The notes below the pieces were generated by a model, which was not told the origin of the DNA, ran no database searches, and saw nothing but the letters and a program-made list of their open reading frames with translations. This document shows, in pieces, positions 1-7,603 of a stretch of 64,000 bases of DNA. Position numbers and translations under genes: made by a program. This DNA comes from Sphingomonas sp. S2-65. Lineage in GTDB: Bacteria; Pseudomonadota; Alphaproteobacteria; Sphingomonadales; Sphingomonadaceae. The stretch lies in assembly GCF_021513175.1 (NCBI RefSeq), contig NZ_CP090953.1, positions 310,001 through 374,000 on the forward strand, written 5' to 3'. The stretch's first letter is position 1. The number at the start of each line of letters is the position of its first letter.

Positions 1-554
1 GTTTCGGGGCCGGTCGTGGGGATCAGCAAGCGCTGCCCGGTACGCAGGATGTAGGGCTCGGTAAGCGCGTTCGCCGAAACGATCCGCGACCATTCCACGA
101 CGTACGCACGCGCGATGGCGATGCCGCTCTCGCCGGTCCGGACGAGATGATAGCGGCCGCCCGGGATGCTCAGCCGCTGGCCGGCACGGATGACATAAGG
201 GGCGGGGATGGCGTTGGCGCGGGCGATCGCCTCGGACGCGGCACCCGTCTTCGCAGCGATCGAGCGGAGCGAGTCGCCGGACTGAACAACGTAGGTGGAA
301 TTGGGCACCTGCCGGGCGTCCGGAACGACGCGGCGCGCTTCCCAGGCGGGGGGCGGGGCCGGGAGGGCGCGGACGTCCTGCTCGAGCGTCTGACGTTCGT
401 AGCGGTCCTCCTGCGGCGGCCGCGCATCGCGATCCCGCTGAGCCTGCCGCGGAGGCGGAGCTTCACGGGCGGCCGACGAATAGCCAGACGGCGGGATGCA
501 TCCCGCCAGCGCAGCACCGGCCACGGCGAGCGCCGCCTGCCGGTATGATTTCAT
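1..554 (-). CDS. LysM-domain lipoprotein, NlpD/M23-like, C-terminus cut by window edge
   Basis: Read on the minus strand, this frame encodes an N-terminal signal ending in the lipobox LAGC, a Pro/Arg/Gln-rich linker, then two LysM modules: one starting STYVVQSGDSLRSIAAK and a second ending RTGQRLLIPT. LysM modules bind peptidoglycan, so the product should be an envelope lipoprotein. The reading frame is open at base 1, and related proteins usually end in an M23 (LytM) domain, which would lie outside the window. The start is uncertain: ATG at 554 (MKSYRQ) or 563 (MWGMKS); neither has a well-spaced ribosome binding site. It follows surE after a short gap and probably shares its transcript. The M23 end is inference. 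Confidence 0.8.
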   Translation of the reverse strand, partial: MKSYRQAALAVAGAALAGCIPPSGYSSAAREAPPPRQAQRDRDARPPQEDRYERQTLEQDVRALPAPPPAWEARRVVPDARQVPNSTYVVQSGDSLRSIAAKTGAASEAIARANAIPAPYVIRAGQRLSIPGGRYHLVRTGESGIAIARAYVVEWSRIVSANALTEPYILRTGQRLLIPTTGPE

Positions 555-567
555 CCCCCACATGGCG

Positions 568-1332
568 TTAACTATAGACGGATTTCAACCTGTCGAGCGA
601 GTCCCTGTGCGTAAGGTCGAGCTGAAGCGGCGTGACGGTGACATAGCCCCGTTCGATCGCTTCCAGATCGGTGTCGGCGCCGGGTGTCTGCGGGGAGCTT
701 CCCATCGCCAGCCAGTAGTAATCGAAGCCGCGCGGGTCGGTGCGCCGTTCCACGCCAACGCGGCCATAGTCGCGCAGCCCCTGCGACACGACCCTGATCC
801 CCTCGACTGCGTCAGGAGCGACCGGGGGGAAGTTGATGTTGACCAATGTGCGCGGCGCCCATTCCATCGCCAGCAGCGGGTGGAGTGCGCGCTCACCCCA
901 GGCTTCGGCGGCGGCGAACGAAACCTTGTCGCCTGCGCCGGTGCGGGCGTAACGCTGGCTGAGCGCGACCGAACGGATGCCGGCCAGGGCGCCTTCCATC
1001 GCGGCGGACACGGTGCCCGAGTAGCTGACATCCTCTGCCAGGTTGCCGCCGCGGTTGATGCCGGACAGAATCAGGTCGGGCTTGTTGTCCTTCATCGCCT
1101 CGGCAAGCGCGAACATCACGCAATCGGTGGGCGTGCCGTGCACCGCATAGCGGTTCTCCGCATGGCGGCGGACGCGGAACGGCTCGGTCAAGGACAGCGA
1201 GCGGCCCTTGCCCGACTGCTCGTCGGCCGGCGCAATGACGGTGATGTCGTCCGAGATCGTCCGCGCCAGCGCTTCGAGCAGCGCCAGCCCGCGGGCATGG
1301 TAGCCATCGTCGTTGGTGAGGAGGATCCGCAT
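568..1332 (-). CDS. surE: 5'/3'-nucleotidase SurE
   Basis: The 254-residue product starts [16 protein letters not shown], the SurE signature in which the paired Asp residues bind the catalytic metal. The later SGINRGGNLAEDVSYSGTV segment is the family's second conserved block. SurE removes phosphate from nucleoside monophosphates and is linked to stationary-phase survival. The frame stays open 267 bases further upstream, but that extension lies inside serS and has no SurE similarity. The ATG at 1332 overlaps the serS stop by one base (TGATG), so translation is probably coupled to serS. Length matches the family. Confidence 0.95.
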   Translation of the reverse strand: MRILLTNDDGYHARGLALLEALARTISDDITVIAPADEQSGKGRSLSLTEPFRVRRHAENRYAVHGTPTDCVMFALAEAMKDNKPDLILSGINRGGNLAEDVSYSGTVSAAMEGALAGIRSVALSQRYARTGAGDKVSFAAAEAWGERALHPLLAMEWAPRTLVNINFPPVAPDAVEGIRVVSQGLRDYGRVGVERRTDPRGFDYYWLAMGSSPQTPGADTDLEAIERGYVTVTPLQLDLTHRDSLDRLKSVYS

Positions 1333-2606
1333 CAGCGGATCGGCTCGAGCAACTCCAGACCGCCGAGATAGGGTCGCAGCACTTCGGGCACCGCGACCGC
1401 GCCGTTTTCCTGCTGGTAGTTCTCGATGACGGCGACCAGCGTGCGGCCCACCGCCAGCCCCGACCCGTTGAGCGTGTGGACGAAGCGCGTGCCTTTTTCG
1501 CCCTCCGGACGATAGCGGGTGTTCATGCGGCGCGCCTGGAAGTCGGTGCAGGTCGAGCAACTGGAGATTTCGCGGAAGCGCGCCTGTCCCGGCAGCCAAA
1601 CCTCAAGATCGTAGGTGCGCGCGGCGGTGAAGCCCATGTCCCCGGTGCACAGCTTCATGCGCCGGAAGGCGAGGCCGAGCTTGTCGAGAATACCCTCGGC
1701 ACAGGCGGTCATGCGCTCATGTTCGGCTTCGGACGCCTCAGGGGCGGTGATCGAGACCATCTCGACCTTTTCGAACTGGTGCTGGCGAATGTAGCCGCGG
1801 GTGTCGCGCCCGGCGGCGCCGGCTTCGGAGCGGAAGCAGGGGCTGAGCGCGGCGAAGCGTAGCGGCAGAACTTCGTTCGCCAGTATCTTTTCGCGCACCG
1901 AATTGGTGAGGCTGACTTCGGCGGTTGGAATCAGCCAGCGATCGTCGGTGGTATGGAAGCTGTCTTCCGCGAACTTGGGAAGCTGGCCGGTGCCGAACAT
2001 CGTCTCGCCGCGGACGAGCAGCGGAACGACGGCTTCCTCATAGCCGTGCTCCTCCGTCAGCGTGTCCAGCATGAACTGGCCCAGCGCGCGGTGGAGGCGG
2101 GCGGCAGGGCCGCGAAGGAAGGTGAAGCGCGAGCCGGAAAGGAGCGCGCCGGTTTCGAAGTCGAGCCCCAGCGCGGGGCCAATCGTGTCATGCTCCTTCG
2201 CTTCGAACGCGAACACAGGCGGGGTGCCGCGTTCGTGGACCAGCGCGTTGTCGTTCTCGTCGGCGCCCTTGGGCACATCGCGAAGCGGCAGGTTGGGGAT
2301 GGCCGCGAGACGAGCGTTCAGCTCCACCCCGACGGCCTTTTCCTCGGCATCGATCACCGGCATCCGTTCCTTGAGCGCGGCAACCTCCGCCATCAGGTCG
2401 GTAGGGTCGTCGCGGCGTGCCTTTGCCGCGCCAATGGCCTTTGAAGCTTCGTTGCGGCGAGCCTGCGCTGCTTGCGCTTCGGTGATCAGGGCACGCCGGC
2501 GCTCGTCCAGTGCCAGCAACTCGGCCGAGAGCGGTTCCAGCCCGCGAAGAGCAAGCCCCCGGTCGAAGGTTTCGGGGTTTTCGCGGATCGATCGGATGTC
2601 GTGCAT
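1332..2606 (-). CDS. serS: Serine--tRNA ligase
   Basis: This 424-residue protein charges tRNA-Ser. It opens [18 protein letters not shown], the usual start of bacterial SerRS, followed by the long antiparallel coiled-coil arm (about residues 30-100) that grips the tRNA. The class II catalytic core follows, including the motif 2 region [20 protein letters not shown] and the motif 3 region [20 protein letters not shown]. The frame extends 12 codons upstream, but the ATG at 2606 fits the family. It is the first gene of a serS-surE-LysM lipoprotein run and is divergent from the host-attachment-family gene, 92 bases away. Confidence 0.97.
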   Translation of the reverse strand: MHDIRSIRENPETFDRGLALRGLEPLSAELLALDERRRALITEAQAAQARRNEASKAIGAAKARRDDPTDLMAEVAALKERMPVIDAEEKAVGVELNARLAAIPNLPLRDVPKGADENDNALVHERGTPPVFAFEAKEHDTIGPALGLDFETGALLSGSRFTFLRGPAARLHRALGQFMLDTLTEEHGYEEAVVPLLVRGETMFGTGQLPKFAEDSFHTTDDRWLIPTAEVSLTNSVREKILANEVLPLRFAALSPCFRSEAGAAGRDTRGYIRQHQFEKVEMVSITAPEASEAEHERMTACAEGILDKLGLAFRRMKLCTGDMGFTAARTYDLEVWLPGQARFREISSCSTCTDFQARRMNTRYRPEGEKGTRFVHTLNGSGLAVGRTLVAVIENYQQENGAVAVPEVLRPYLGGLELLEPIR

Positions 2607-2698
2607 GGCCGACGCTATGGCGAGCGCGACAAAGCCGCGCAACCCTGGCGCGAAGCAGGGCGTTACAGGACACAGAACCGAGACAAGGAGACAGGTTT

Positions 2699-3211
2699 AT
2701 GCAGGTTCCTCATCAAGCAGTCGTTCTAGTCGCCGATGGGCGAAAGATGCTGTTCCTCAGGAACGAAGGGGATGCTGAATTCCCGAACCTGCAGGTCGAA
2801 GCCAAGGAGATCCACGCGAACCCGAAGGATTCGGACCAGAAGCGCGACCAGTCGGGTCAGTCATCCTCGACCCAGAGCGGCCCGGGCGCGCCGGCGGTGG
2901 CGCGGACCGGTTCGATGCACGCCAGTGGCGGCGGCGCGCAGTTTGCGCCTGCGCGAGGGACGATGGGCGAGACCGACTTTCACCAGTTGGAGGAAGACAA
3001 GTTCGCTGCAGAGACGGCCGAAATGCTGAAGAAGCGGGCATTGAACAACGATTTCGAGTCGCTGATCATCGTCGCGCCGCCCAAGACGCTGGGCGAATTG
3101 CGCAAACACTATCATCAGTCGGTAAGCGAGCGGCTGACGGGCGAGATCAGCAAGGACCTGACCGGCCACACGGTGCCGCAGATCGAAGAAGCGCTTCTGA
3201 AAGCCGAATAG
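2699..3211 (+). CDS. Host attachment family protein (Host_attach)
   Basis: The 170-residue protein resembles the alphaproteobacterial family annotated as required for attachment to host cells. The conserved ends are visible: an N-terminal VVLVADGRKMLFLRNEGD and a C-terminal part with FESLIIVAPPKTLGELRKHY and a closing LTGHTVPQIEEAL. The middle (about 45-90) is Ser/Gln/Gly-rich and looks disordered. The biochemical activity of the family is not established, and the fold suggests a nucleotide or release-factor-like domain rather than an adhesin. The ATG at 2699 has a strong AAGGAG eight bases upstream. No signal peptide is present, so it should be cytoplasmic. Confidence 0.8.
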   Translation: MQVPHQAVVLVADGRKMLFLRNEGDAEFPNLQVEAKEIHANPKDSDQKRDQSGQSSSTQSGPGAPAVARTGSMHASGGGAQFAPARGTMGETDFHQLEEDKFAAETAEMLKKRALNNDFESLIIVAPPKTLGELRKHYHQSVSERLTGEISKDLTGHTVPQIEEALLKAE

Positions 3212-3221
3212 CAGGAATGTG

Positions 3222-3283
3222 CTGCCCGGCGCCGCGCCGGGCAGAGCAGATCAGGCCTCGGCCGTCTCGGCCGGGGCCTTTTT
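3222..3283 (+). terminator. Double hairpin terminator after the host-attachment gene
   Basis: Two hairpins follow the stop at 3211. The first has perfect 11-base arms at 3222-3232 and 3234-3244. The second has 10-base arms at 3254-3263 and 3269-3278 (one mismatch) and runs straight into TTTTT at 3279-3283, the classical intrinsic layout for plus-strand transcription. The second hairpin lies inside the last codons of the convergent PEP-CTERM-like gene. Confidence 0.7.
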
Positions 3284-4099
3284 GCTGAAACGCTTCCGCG
3301 CCACCAGCGCCGCTGCCGCGCCGCCGAACAGCAGGATCATTGGAGGCGCGGGAACCGGTGCGGGACCACCCGAACTGCCGCCGCCCGAGCTACCGCCATG
3401 ATGGCCGCTCGAACTCCATCCACTGGAGTTGTTCCAGCCACTGGAGCTCCAACCCGGTTTGTCGGGCTTATGCGGCTTATCCGGCTTGCCGTGATCCTGG
3501 TGCTGGTCCTGGTCCTGATGTTGGTCCTGGTCCTGATGCTGGTGTTGATCCTGGTCCTGGTGCTGCTCGTTGTTGTTATTGTTGTTATTGTTGTTCTGAT
3601 TATTATTGTTGTTGTTATTCTGATTATTATTTTCGTTCTGGTTGTTGTTCTCGTTCTTATTGTCGATGTCAATGTTGATGTCGACACCGCTGCTGCCCGA
3701 GGAGCTTCCGGACGCCGAGCCGCCGAAGAAGCCGCCGGCGAAGAACCCGCCCATGAAAGCGCCGCCGCCCGAGCCACCGATTACGCCCGAACTGCTGGAG
3801 CCGCTGGAACTGGACGATACAAAGGGAGCAGGCACGGGGATCGGCGCACCCTGTGCGGTCATCACTACGACCTGAGGCTGCGCCTGAGTTGTGGTCGTGG
3901 TGGTCACGACGCGCCGGAGCGTCTTCTTCGCGACGGCGCGGCTCGCCACCTGACGGACAACGCGCTTCTTCGCGACGACGTGCTGCTTCACCACCTTGGG
4001 TTGTTGCACGCGCTCGGCGACGTACACGCCGGATCCGCCGATGATTGCCCCGCCACAAGCGCAGGCACAAAGTTTCGCCAAGGCCATGCGAACCGACAT
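3251..4099 (-). CDS. Low-complexity exported protein with PEP-CTERM-like C-terminus
   Basis: A 282-residue protein with a hydrophobic, Cys-containing N-terminal stretch, then a basic Val/Lys/Arg region, Ser/Gly-rich segments, and an Asn/Gln/Asp/His tract at about 140-204. It ends with PAPVPAPPMILLFGG, a small hydrophobic helix (to ~268) and ARKRFSKK. That end has the layout of exosortase sorting tails (a Pro motif, one membrane helix, a basic cluster), with VPAP in place of VPEP. Surface or matrix function is inferred. The start at 4099 (MSVRMALAKL) is chosen over an upstream in-frame ATG because of its weak GA-rich leader and its fit to an export signal; MALAKL is an alternative. No exosortase gene lies in the window. 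Confidence 0.7.
   Translation of the reverse strand: MSVRMALAKLCACACGGAIIGGSGVYVAERVQQPKVVKQHVVAKKRVVRQVASRAVAKKTLRRVVTTTTTTQAQPQVVVMTAQGAPIPVPAPFVSSSSSGSSSSGVIGGSGGGAFMGGFFAGGFFGGSASGSSSGSSGVDINIDIDNKNENNNQNENNNQNNNNNNNQNNNNNNNNNEQHQDQDQHQHQDQDQHQDQDQHQDHGKPDKPHKPDKPGWSSSGWNNSSGWSSSGHHGGSSGGGSSGGPAPVPAPPMILLFGGAAAALVARKRFSKKAPAETAEA
3488..3682 (-). repeat. Asn/Gln/His-coding low-complexity repeat
   Basis: Inside the PEP-CTERM-like gene, residues ~140-204 are encoded by trinucleotide-like tracts. On the plus strand these read as runs of TTGTTG/TTATTG and then CCTGGTCCTGATG-type units. The protein sees an Asn-rich block, then repeats of the QHQDQD type. Local GC is well below that of the flanks. 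Slippage could change the length in steps of three without a frameshift. Confidence 0.75.
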
Positions 4100-4501
4100 G
4101 ATGTCCCACTCTCTTGTTGCTGGCACCCGCTGCCGACATTCGCGCCGCCAGCTATTGCACCGTTCATTGCAGATAAAGTGCAAAACAAACCATTAAGTGC
4201 AAGTGAGTGAATGTCTGTTTACCGTAATCTTGCCTGTTTTTTGGAAGGCTGGCAGGAAACCTTATGGTTAATGTCCGGGAACGGTACAGAACTGTTATTG
4301 AGGAGGAGCAGCAGCGGGGATCTCGACCTCCGTCAGCCGGCATGACGGAAATTCAGCCTCGGCTAATTTCCATGCGCATAGTGGGTGTTCGCACGCACAA
4401 TCATTCGCTTGTGCATATGATTTGGCGAAAGTATAGGCGCCAGCGGGCAAACTAGCGGTCTTTGGCGGCTTAGCCACTCGGGACCGAAGTGGAGAGTGGG
4501 G
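4100..4501. other. Intergenic region between the PEP-CTERM-like gene and dksA
   Basis: This 402-base stretch separates two divergent genes and should hold both promoters. It is AT-richer than its surroundings, especially 4180-4270. A plausible sigma-70 promoter for dksA sits at 4409-4437. A 63-codon plus-strand frame (4264-4455) is present, but nothing supports it as a gene. No structured RNA was recognised. Confidence 0.5.
4409..4437 (+). promoter_or_regulatory. Candidate sigma-70 promoter for dksA
   Basis: TTGTGC (4409-4414) and TATAGG (4432-4437) are separated by 17 bases, 65 bases ahead of the dksA start. The -10 matches the consensus at four of six positions and the -35 keeps the TTG. 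Assignment is by inspection only. Confidence 0.35.
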
Positions 4502-4969
4502 ATGGCTACAGTTTTGGACTGCTACGACGAACCCGAAAAAGCGCTGCCGACCGCCGCTAACGACAGCGACAGCGCGTATCGACCGCATAATGACGAACCC
4601 TTCATGGGTCCGCGGCAACTCGACTATTTCCGCGAGAAGCTGCTGGCATGGAAAGATGCCATTTACCGCGAGGCAGCAGGAACACTGAACCAGTTGCAGA
4701 CCGATTCGCTGCGCGAAGCTGATCTGACCGACCGCGCGTCGAGCGAGACGGACTGGTCGATAGAGCTGCGCACCCGCGATCGTCAGCGCAAGCTAATCTC
4801 GAAGATCGACGCGGCGCTGCGCCGGATCGAAGAGGGCGAGTACGGCTATTGCGAAGTGACCGGTGAGCCCATTCCGCTGGGACGTCTGGAAGCGCGGCCC
4901 ACTGCCACGATGACGGTCGAGGCGCAGGAACGCCACGAGCGCAACGAGAAGATCTCGCGCGAAGAATGA
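4502..4969 (+). CDS. dksA: RNA polymerase-binding transcription factor DksA, zinc-less type
   Basis: The 155-residue protein aligns along its length with DksA, which enters the polymerase secondary channel and works with ppGpp. The coiled-coil tip carries DLTDRAS at 74-80, keeping the two aspartates (74, 77) and the Ala used in E. coli. The globular domain keeps GRLEARPTAT, but the four zinc cysteines are reduced to one: C117 stays, while the other positions are T120, T138 and A141. Such cysteine-poor DksA proteins are known, for example P. aeruginosa DksA2. GGAGAG at 4491-4496 favours the ATG at 4502 over the GTG at 4496. A perfect hairpin follows the stop. Confidence 0.9.
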   Translation: MATVLDCYDEPEKALPTAANDSDSAYRPHNDEPFMGPRQLDYFREKLLAWKDAIYREAAGTLNQLQTDSLREADLTDRASSETDWSIELRTRDRQRKLISKIDAALRRIEEGEYGYCEVTGEPIPLGRLEARPTATMTVEAQERHERNEKISREE

Positions 4970-4973
4970 GCGC

Positions 4974-5012
4974 GACGTGGGTACCGCCAGGAGCACTGGC
5001 GGTACCCACGTC
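4974..5012 (+). terminator. Perfect 17-bp hairpin after dksA
   Basis: Arms at 4974-4990 and 4996-5012 are exact reverse complements around a GAGCA loop, starting four bases after the dksA stop. The following bases (TTACGGTTT) are only weakly T-rich. It probably terminates dksA and, being symmetric, could also protect the mRNA 3' end. Confidence 0.6.
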
Positions 5013-5078
5013 TTACGGTTTCAATAAGGATTGCTGGTGTAGGCCGTTGCAGTCATTTCACGCGTTCGAGCAGCACCG

Positions 5079-5456
5079 ATGGACCAGTTTACTTCCGACT
5101 CCGTAAGCGCGCTTTCCGCCGAGGACTTCACCGTCCCGCGCAGCGGCGCGCGCGACAGCCTGTTGCTGACGGCGCAGTTCCGTGTGGCGGGGGATAATCA
5201 GACGCACCAGGTGCGCGTGCGCAACCTGTCGTCGGGTGGCCTGATGGCGGAATTCGCGGCTCAGATCGCGCCGACCACGCCGGTGGAAATCGAAGTGCGC
5301 GGAGTCGGCTGGGTCAGCGGTCGCATCGCCTGGGCCACCGATGGGCGCGTAGGAGTGGCCTTCGCAAGCGAGATCGACCCGCTGCTCGCGCGCAAGCCGG
5401 TCGGCAAAGGAACGACGACGCCGAGCTACGTTAAGCCGATACCGTCGCGCCGCTGA
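5079..5456 (+). CDS. PilZ-domain protein
   Basis: A 125-residue single-domain protein. PilZ domains bind cyclic-di-GMP through an RxxxR motif followed by a (D/N)xSxxG motif. Here these are R21-S-G-A-R25 and N49-L-S-S-G-G54, so the ligand residues look intact. The rest forms the short beta-barrel with the late VGWVSGRIAWATDGRVGVAF strand pattern. There is no catalytic or output domain, so it is probably an adaptor acting on another protein; the target is unknown. It lies alone between the dksA terminator and a convergent YdcH-like gene. Confidence 0.82.
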   Translation: MDQFTSDSVSALSAEDFTVPRSGARDSLLLTAQFRVAGDNQTHQVRVRNLSSGGLMAEFAAQIAPTTPVEIEVRGVGWVSGRIAWATDGRVGVAFASEIDPLLARKPVGKGTTTPSYVKPIPSRR

Positions 5457-5528
5457 GTTTTTGTTGAGCTCTGTCGTGAGCGAGGCGGGTGCAGCCGCAC
5501 TGACTGCACCCTGGGAGCGCGGCTTCGA

Positions 5529-5681
5529 CTAGCGCGCGATCTCTTCCTTGAGCCGAAGTTTCTCCTTCTTGAGCTGCGCAATCAGGATCTGGTCGGGCAT
5601 GGGCCGCTGCGACTCGCTGCTGATCTGCTGATCCAGCTTCGTGTGCTTGGCCGAAAGAGCCGACTGATGCGCATTTTGCAT
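5529..5681 (-). CDS. YdcH/DUF465 family small coiled-coil protein
   Basis: The 50-residue product is mostly one charged helix: AKHTKLDQQISSE in the first half and LIAQLKKEKLRLKEEIAR at the end, the pattern of the DUF465 (YdcH) family. The function of the family is not known. The start at 5681 (MQNAHQ) is set by GGAGAA about nine bases upstream; the longer frame to 5765 has no such site. It is divergent from a second DUF465 gene across 161 bases that must contain both promoters. Confidence 0.75.
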   Translation of the reverse strand: MQNAHQSALSAKHTKLDQQISSESQRPMPDQILIAQLKKEKLRLKEEIAR

Positions 5682-5842
5682 GGGAAGTTCTCCTGCTTCA
5701 AGGTCGCTGGGGGAATGGATTACATCAGCTTTCGATCCCTTTGTCTCGCTCCGAGAGAGCCGCAATCGACGGCTTGCCGATCTGCCGCGATGGTCCGTTG
5801 CGATGCGAAGGCCCTTGGTGCAGGAAGCGGACCGGGGGCGAC

Positions 5843-6040
5843 ATGGAAACAGGCGAGATTCACCAGCGACTCGAGGCGCTGCGATACGAGCATCGCGACA
5901 TGGACGCGGCTATCGGAGCCCTTCTCGCAACCGGAGCTGCCGATCAGTTGCAGATCGCCCGGCTGAAGAAGCGCAAGCTGAAGCTACGCGACGAGATGTC
6001 GGTGCTGGAGGATCAGCTGGTTCCGGACATCATTGCATGA
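5843..6040 (+). CDS. YdcH/DUF465 family small coiled-coil protein
   Basis: The 65-residue product (METGEIHQRLEALRYEHRDM at its start, then QIARLKKRKLKLRDEMSVL) belongs to the same family as its divergent neighbour. Both share the heptad-like C-terminal segment (IAQLKKEKLRLKEEI in one, IARLKKRKLKLRDEM here), so they may be paralogues able to pair. The start at 5843 follows a GGGGGCG stretch. It is followed after 71 bases by rcdA on the same strand, so the two may be co-transcribed. Confidence 0.75.
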   Translation: METGEIHQRLEALRYEHRDMDAAIGALLATGAADQLQIARLKKRKLKLRDEMSVLEDQLVPDIIA

Positions 6041-6111
6041 TGCTCCGCATCGAGACGGCTCCGCGAGATTAAGCATTTTGTTAGGCAAGCGGCTGTGGCA
6101 TCGAATCGTCG

Positions 6112-6570
6112 ATGACACGGCACAGCGCTTCCCTGATCCATCGCCGGCTGGTCGACTCGCTGTATACCGAGGCGATGCTCCTGGCGGACGAAGCGCGCGG
6201 ATATTTCGACCTTGTCGGCCGTGGCGAGCGTCAGGAACTCGAGGCGCTGAACCGGGTCGCGTTCTCGTGCGAGTCGCTCAAGGTGACGACGCGGCTCATG
6301 CACATCATCGCCTGGTTGCTCACGCAGCGGGCAGTGGAGGCGGGGGAGATCACGCAGCGGGACGCCCTGTCGCCCTCGCGGCGACTGGGCGAAGCACCCG
6401 ACTCCGATCCCGACACGTTGTCGGTGATGCCCGCGCAGGCGGCGGCGATCATCCGGACGAGCGTGACGCTGTACGGGCGGGTGGCGCGGCTTGACCAGTC
6501 GCTGGAGGAGCGGCCTGCAGTCGTCAGTCCCGCACGCACCATGATCCAGCGGCTCGCCGCGTCGTTCTGA
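6112..6570 (+). CDS. rcdA: DUF1465 protein, RcdA-like
   Basis: The 152-residue all-helical protein matches DUF1465, the family of Caulobacter RcdA, an adaptor that helps ClpXP degrade CtrA during the cell cycle. Visible conserved parts are LYTEAMLLADEARGYFD near the N-terminus and a central SCESLKVTTRLMHIIAWLL, followed by a variable charged segment. Whether this homologue targets CtrA here is inference. The ATG at 6112 lacks a strong ribosome binding site. It is convergent with the nitronate monooxygenase gene, with 18 bases between stops. Confidence 0.75.
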   Translation: MTRHSASLIHRRLVDSLYTEAMLLADEARGYFDLVGRGERQELEALNRVAFSCESLKVTTRLMHIIAWLLTQRAVEAGEITQRDALSPSRRLGEAPDSDPDTLSVMPAQAAAIIRTSVTLYGRVARLDQSLEERPAVVSPARTMIQRLAASF

Positions 6571-6588
6571 GCGCGGCGCAGGGACGGA

Positions 6589-7530
6589 TCAGGCGAGGGC
6601 CGCCCGCGCCGCGGCATATTCTGCCTTCAGGCGGTCGATGCGCACGGTTGCAGGTTCGATCGCTGTAACCGCGCCGATACCCTGACCCGATCCCCAAATG
6701 TCTTTCCAGGCCTTGGCCCCGCCAAAGTTCATGGCGGTAGGATCGCTTTCCGGAAGATTGTCGGGGTCGAGCCCGGCCGCCTCGATCGAGGCGCGGAGAT
6801 AGTTGCCGTGCACGCCGGTGAAGAGGTTGGAGTAGACGATGTCACCCGCGCGACCGTCGACGATCCCCTGCTTGTAGGCAGCGATTGCGTTCGCCTCTTC
6901 CGTCGCGATGAAGGGGGAGCCGATATAAGCGAGGTCGGCGCCGAGCACCTGCGCGGCGAGGATGGCGCGCCCGGTGGCGATTGCACCCGAGAGGATCAGG
7001 GGCCCGTCGAACCAGTCGCGGACCTCCTGGACCAGCGGGAAGGGGTTGAGCCGCCCGGCATGGCCGCCGGCGCCGGTCGCGACCAGGATGAGACCGTCGG
7101 CGCCCTTTTCGACTGCCTTGTGCGCGAAGCGATCATCGATCACGTCATGGAGGGTGATGCCGCCCCAGCTGTGTACCGCGTCGTTGAGTTCGGGGCGCGC
7201 GCCGAGGGAGGTGATGACGATCGGCACTTTCCACTTGGCGCAGGTAGCGACGTCCTGTTCGAGGCGTTCGTTCGAGCGGTGGACTATCTGGTTGACGGCA
7301 AAGGGTGCCGCGGGGGCGTCGGGATGGTCGCGGTCCCAGGCGGCGAGTTCTTCGGTGATGCGGTGAAGCCACTCGTCGAGCTGGCTCTGCGGCCGCGCGT
7401 TAAGTGCCGGGAAAGAGCCGACAATTCCGGCCTTGCATTGGGCGATCACCAACTCGGGCACCGAGATGATGAACAGCGGCGAGCCGATGACGGGGAGCCG
7501 GAGGCGGTCGAACAGCGGGGGAAGGGCCAT
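6589..7530 (-). CDS. NAD(P)H-dependent flavin oxidoreductase, nitronate monooxygenase family
   Basis: A 313-residue TIM-barrel flavoprotein of the 2-nitropropane dioxygenase family. The FMN-binding GAGGHAGR is at 153-160, with the conserved SGAIATGR at ~181-188 and the phosphate-gripping YIGSPFIATEEA at ~202-213. These enzymes oxidise alkyl nitronates or act as FMN-linked quinone reductases, and the true substrate cannot be read from sequence. The ATG at 7530 gives the expected N-terminus FDRLRLPVIGSPLFIIS. The gene upstream on the same strand is a gamma carbonic anhydrase, 73 bases away. Confidence 0.85.
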   Translation of the reverse strand: MALPPLFDRLRLPVIGSPLFIISVPELVIAQCKAGIVGSFPALNARPQSQLDEWLHRITEELAAWDRDHPDAPAAPFAVNQIVHRSNERLEQDVATCAKWKVPIVITSLGARPELNDAVHSWGGITLHDVIDDRFAHKAVEKGADGLILVATGAGGHAGRLNPFPLVQEVRDWFDGPLILSGAIATGRAILAAQVLGADLAYIGSPFIATEEANAIAAYKQGIVDGRAGDIVYSNLFTGVHGNYLRASIEAAGLDPDNLPESDPTAMNFGGAKAWKDIWGSGQGIGAVTAIEPATVRIDRLKAEYAAARAALA

Positions 7531-7603
7531 GTCGGAGTTCTAGCGCAACCCGAGAGGCTGTCTATCCTGACGCCCCGGACGCTACGGCAGCGCCGCGAGC
7601 GTG

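Noticed and set aside
3488..3682. CRISPR-like short repeats
   Set aside because: The units are three- to twelve-base coding repeats with no spacers of constant length, inside a continuous reading frame, and no cas gene is present.
4264..4455. 63-codon plus-strand frame in the dksA upstream region
   Set aside because: No recognisable domain, no hydrophobic or coiled-coil pattern, and it overlaps a promoter candidate. AT-rich intergenic DNA can keep such a frame open by chance.
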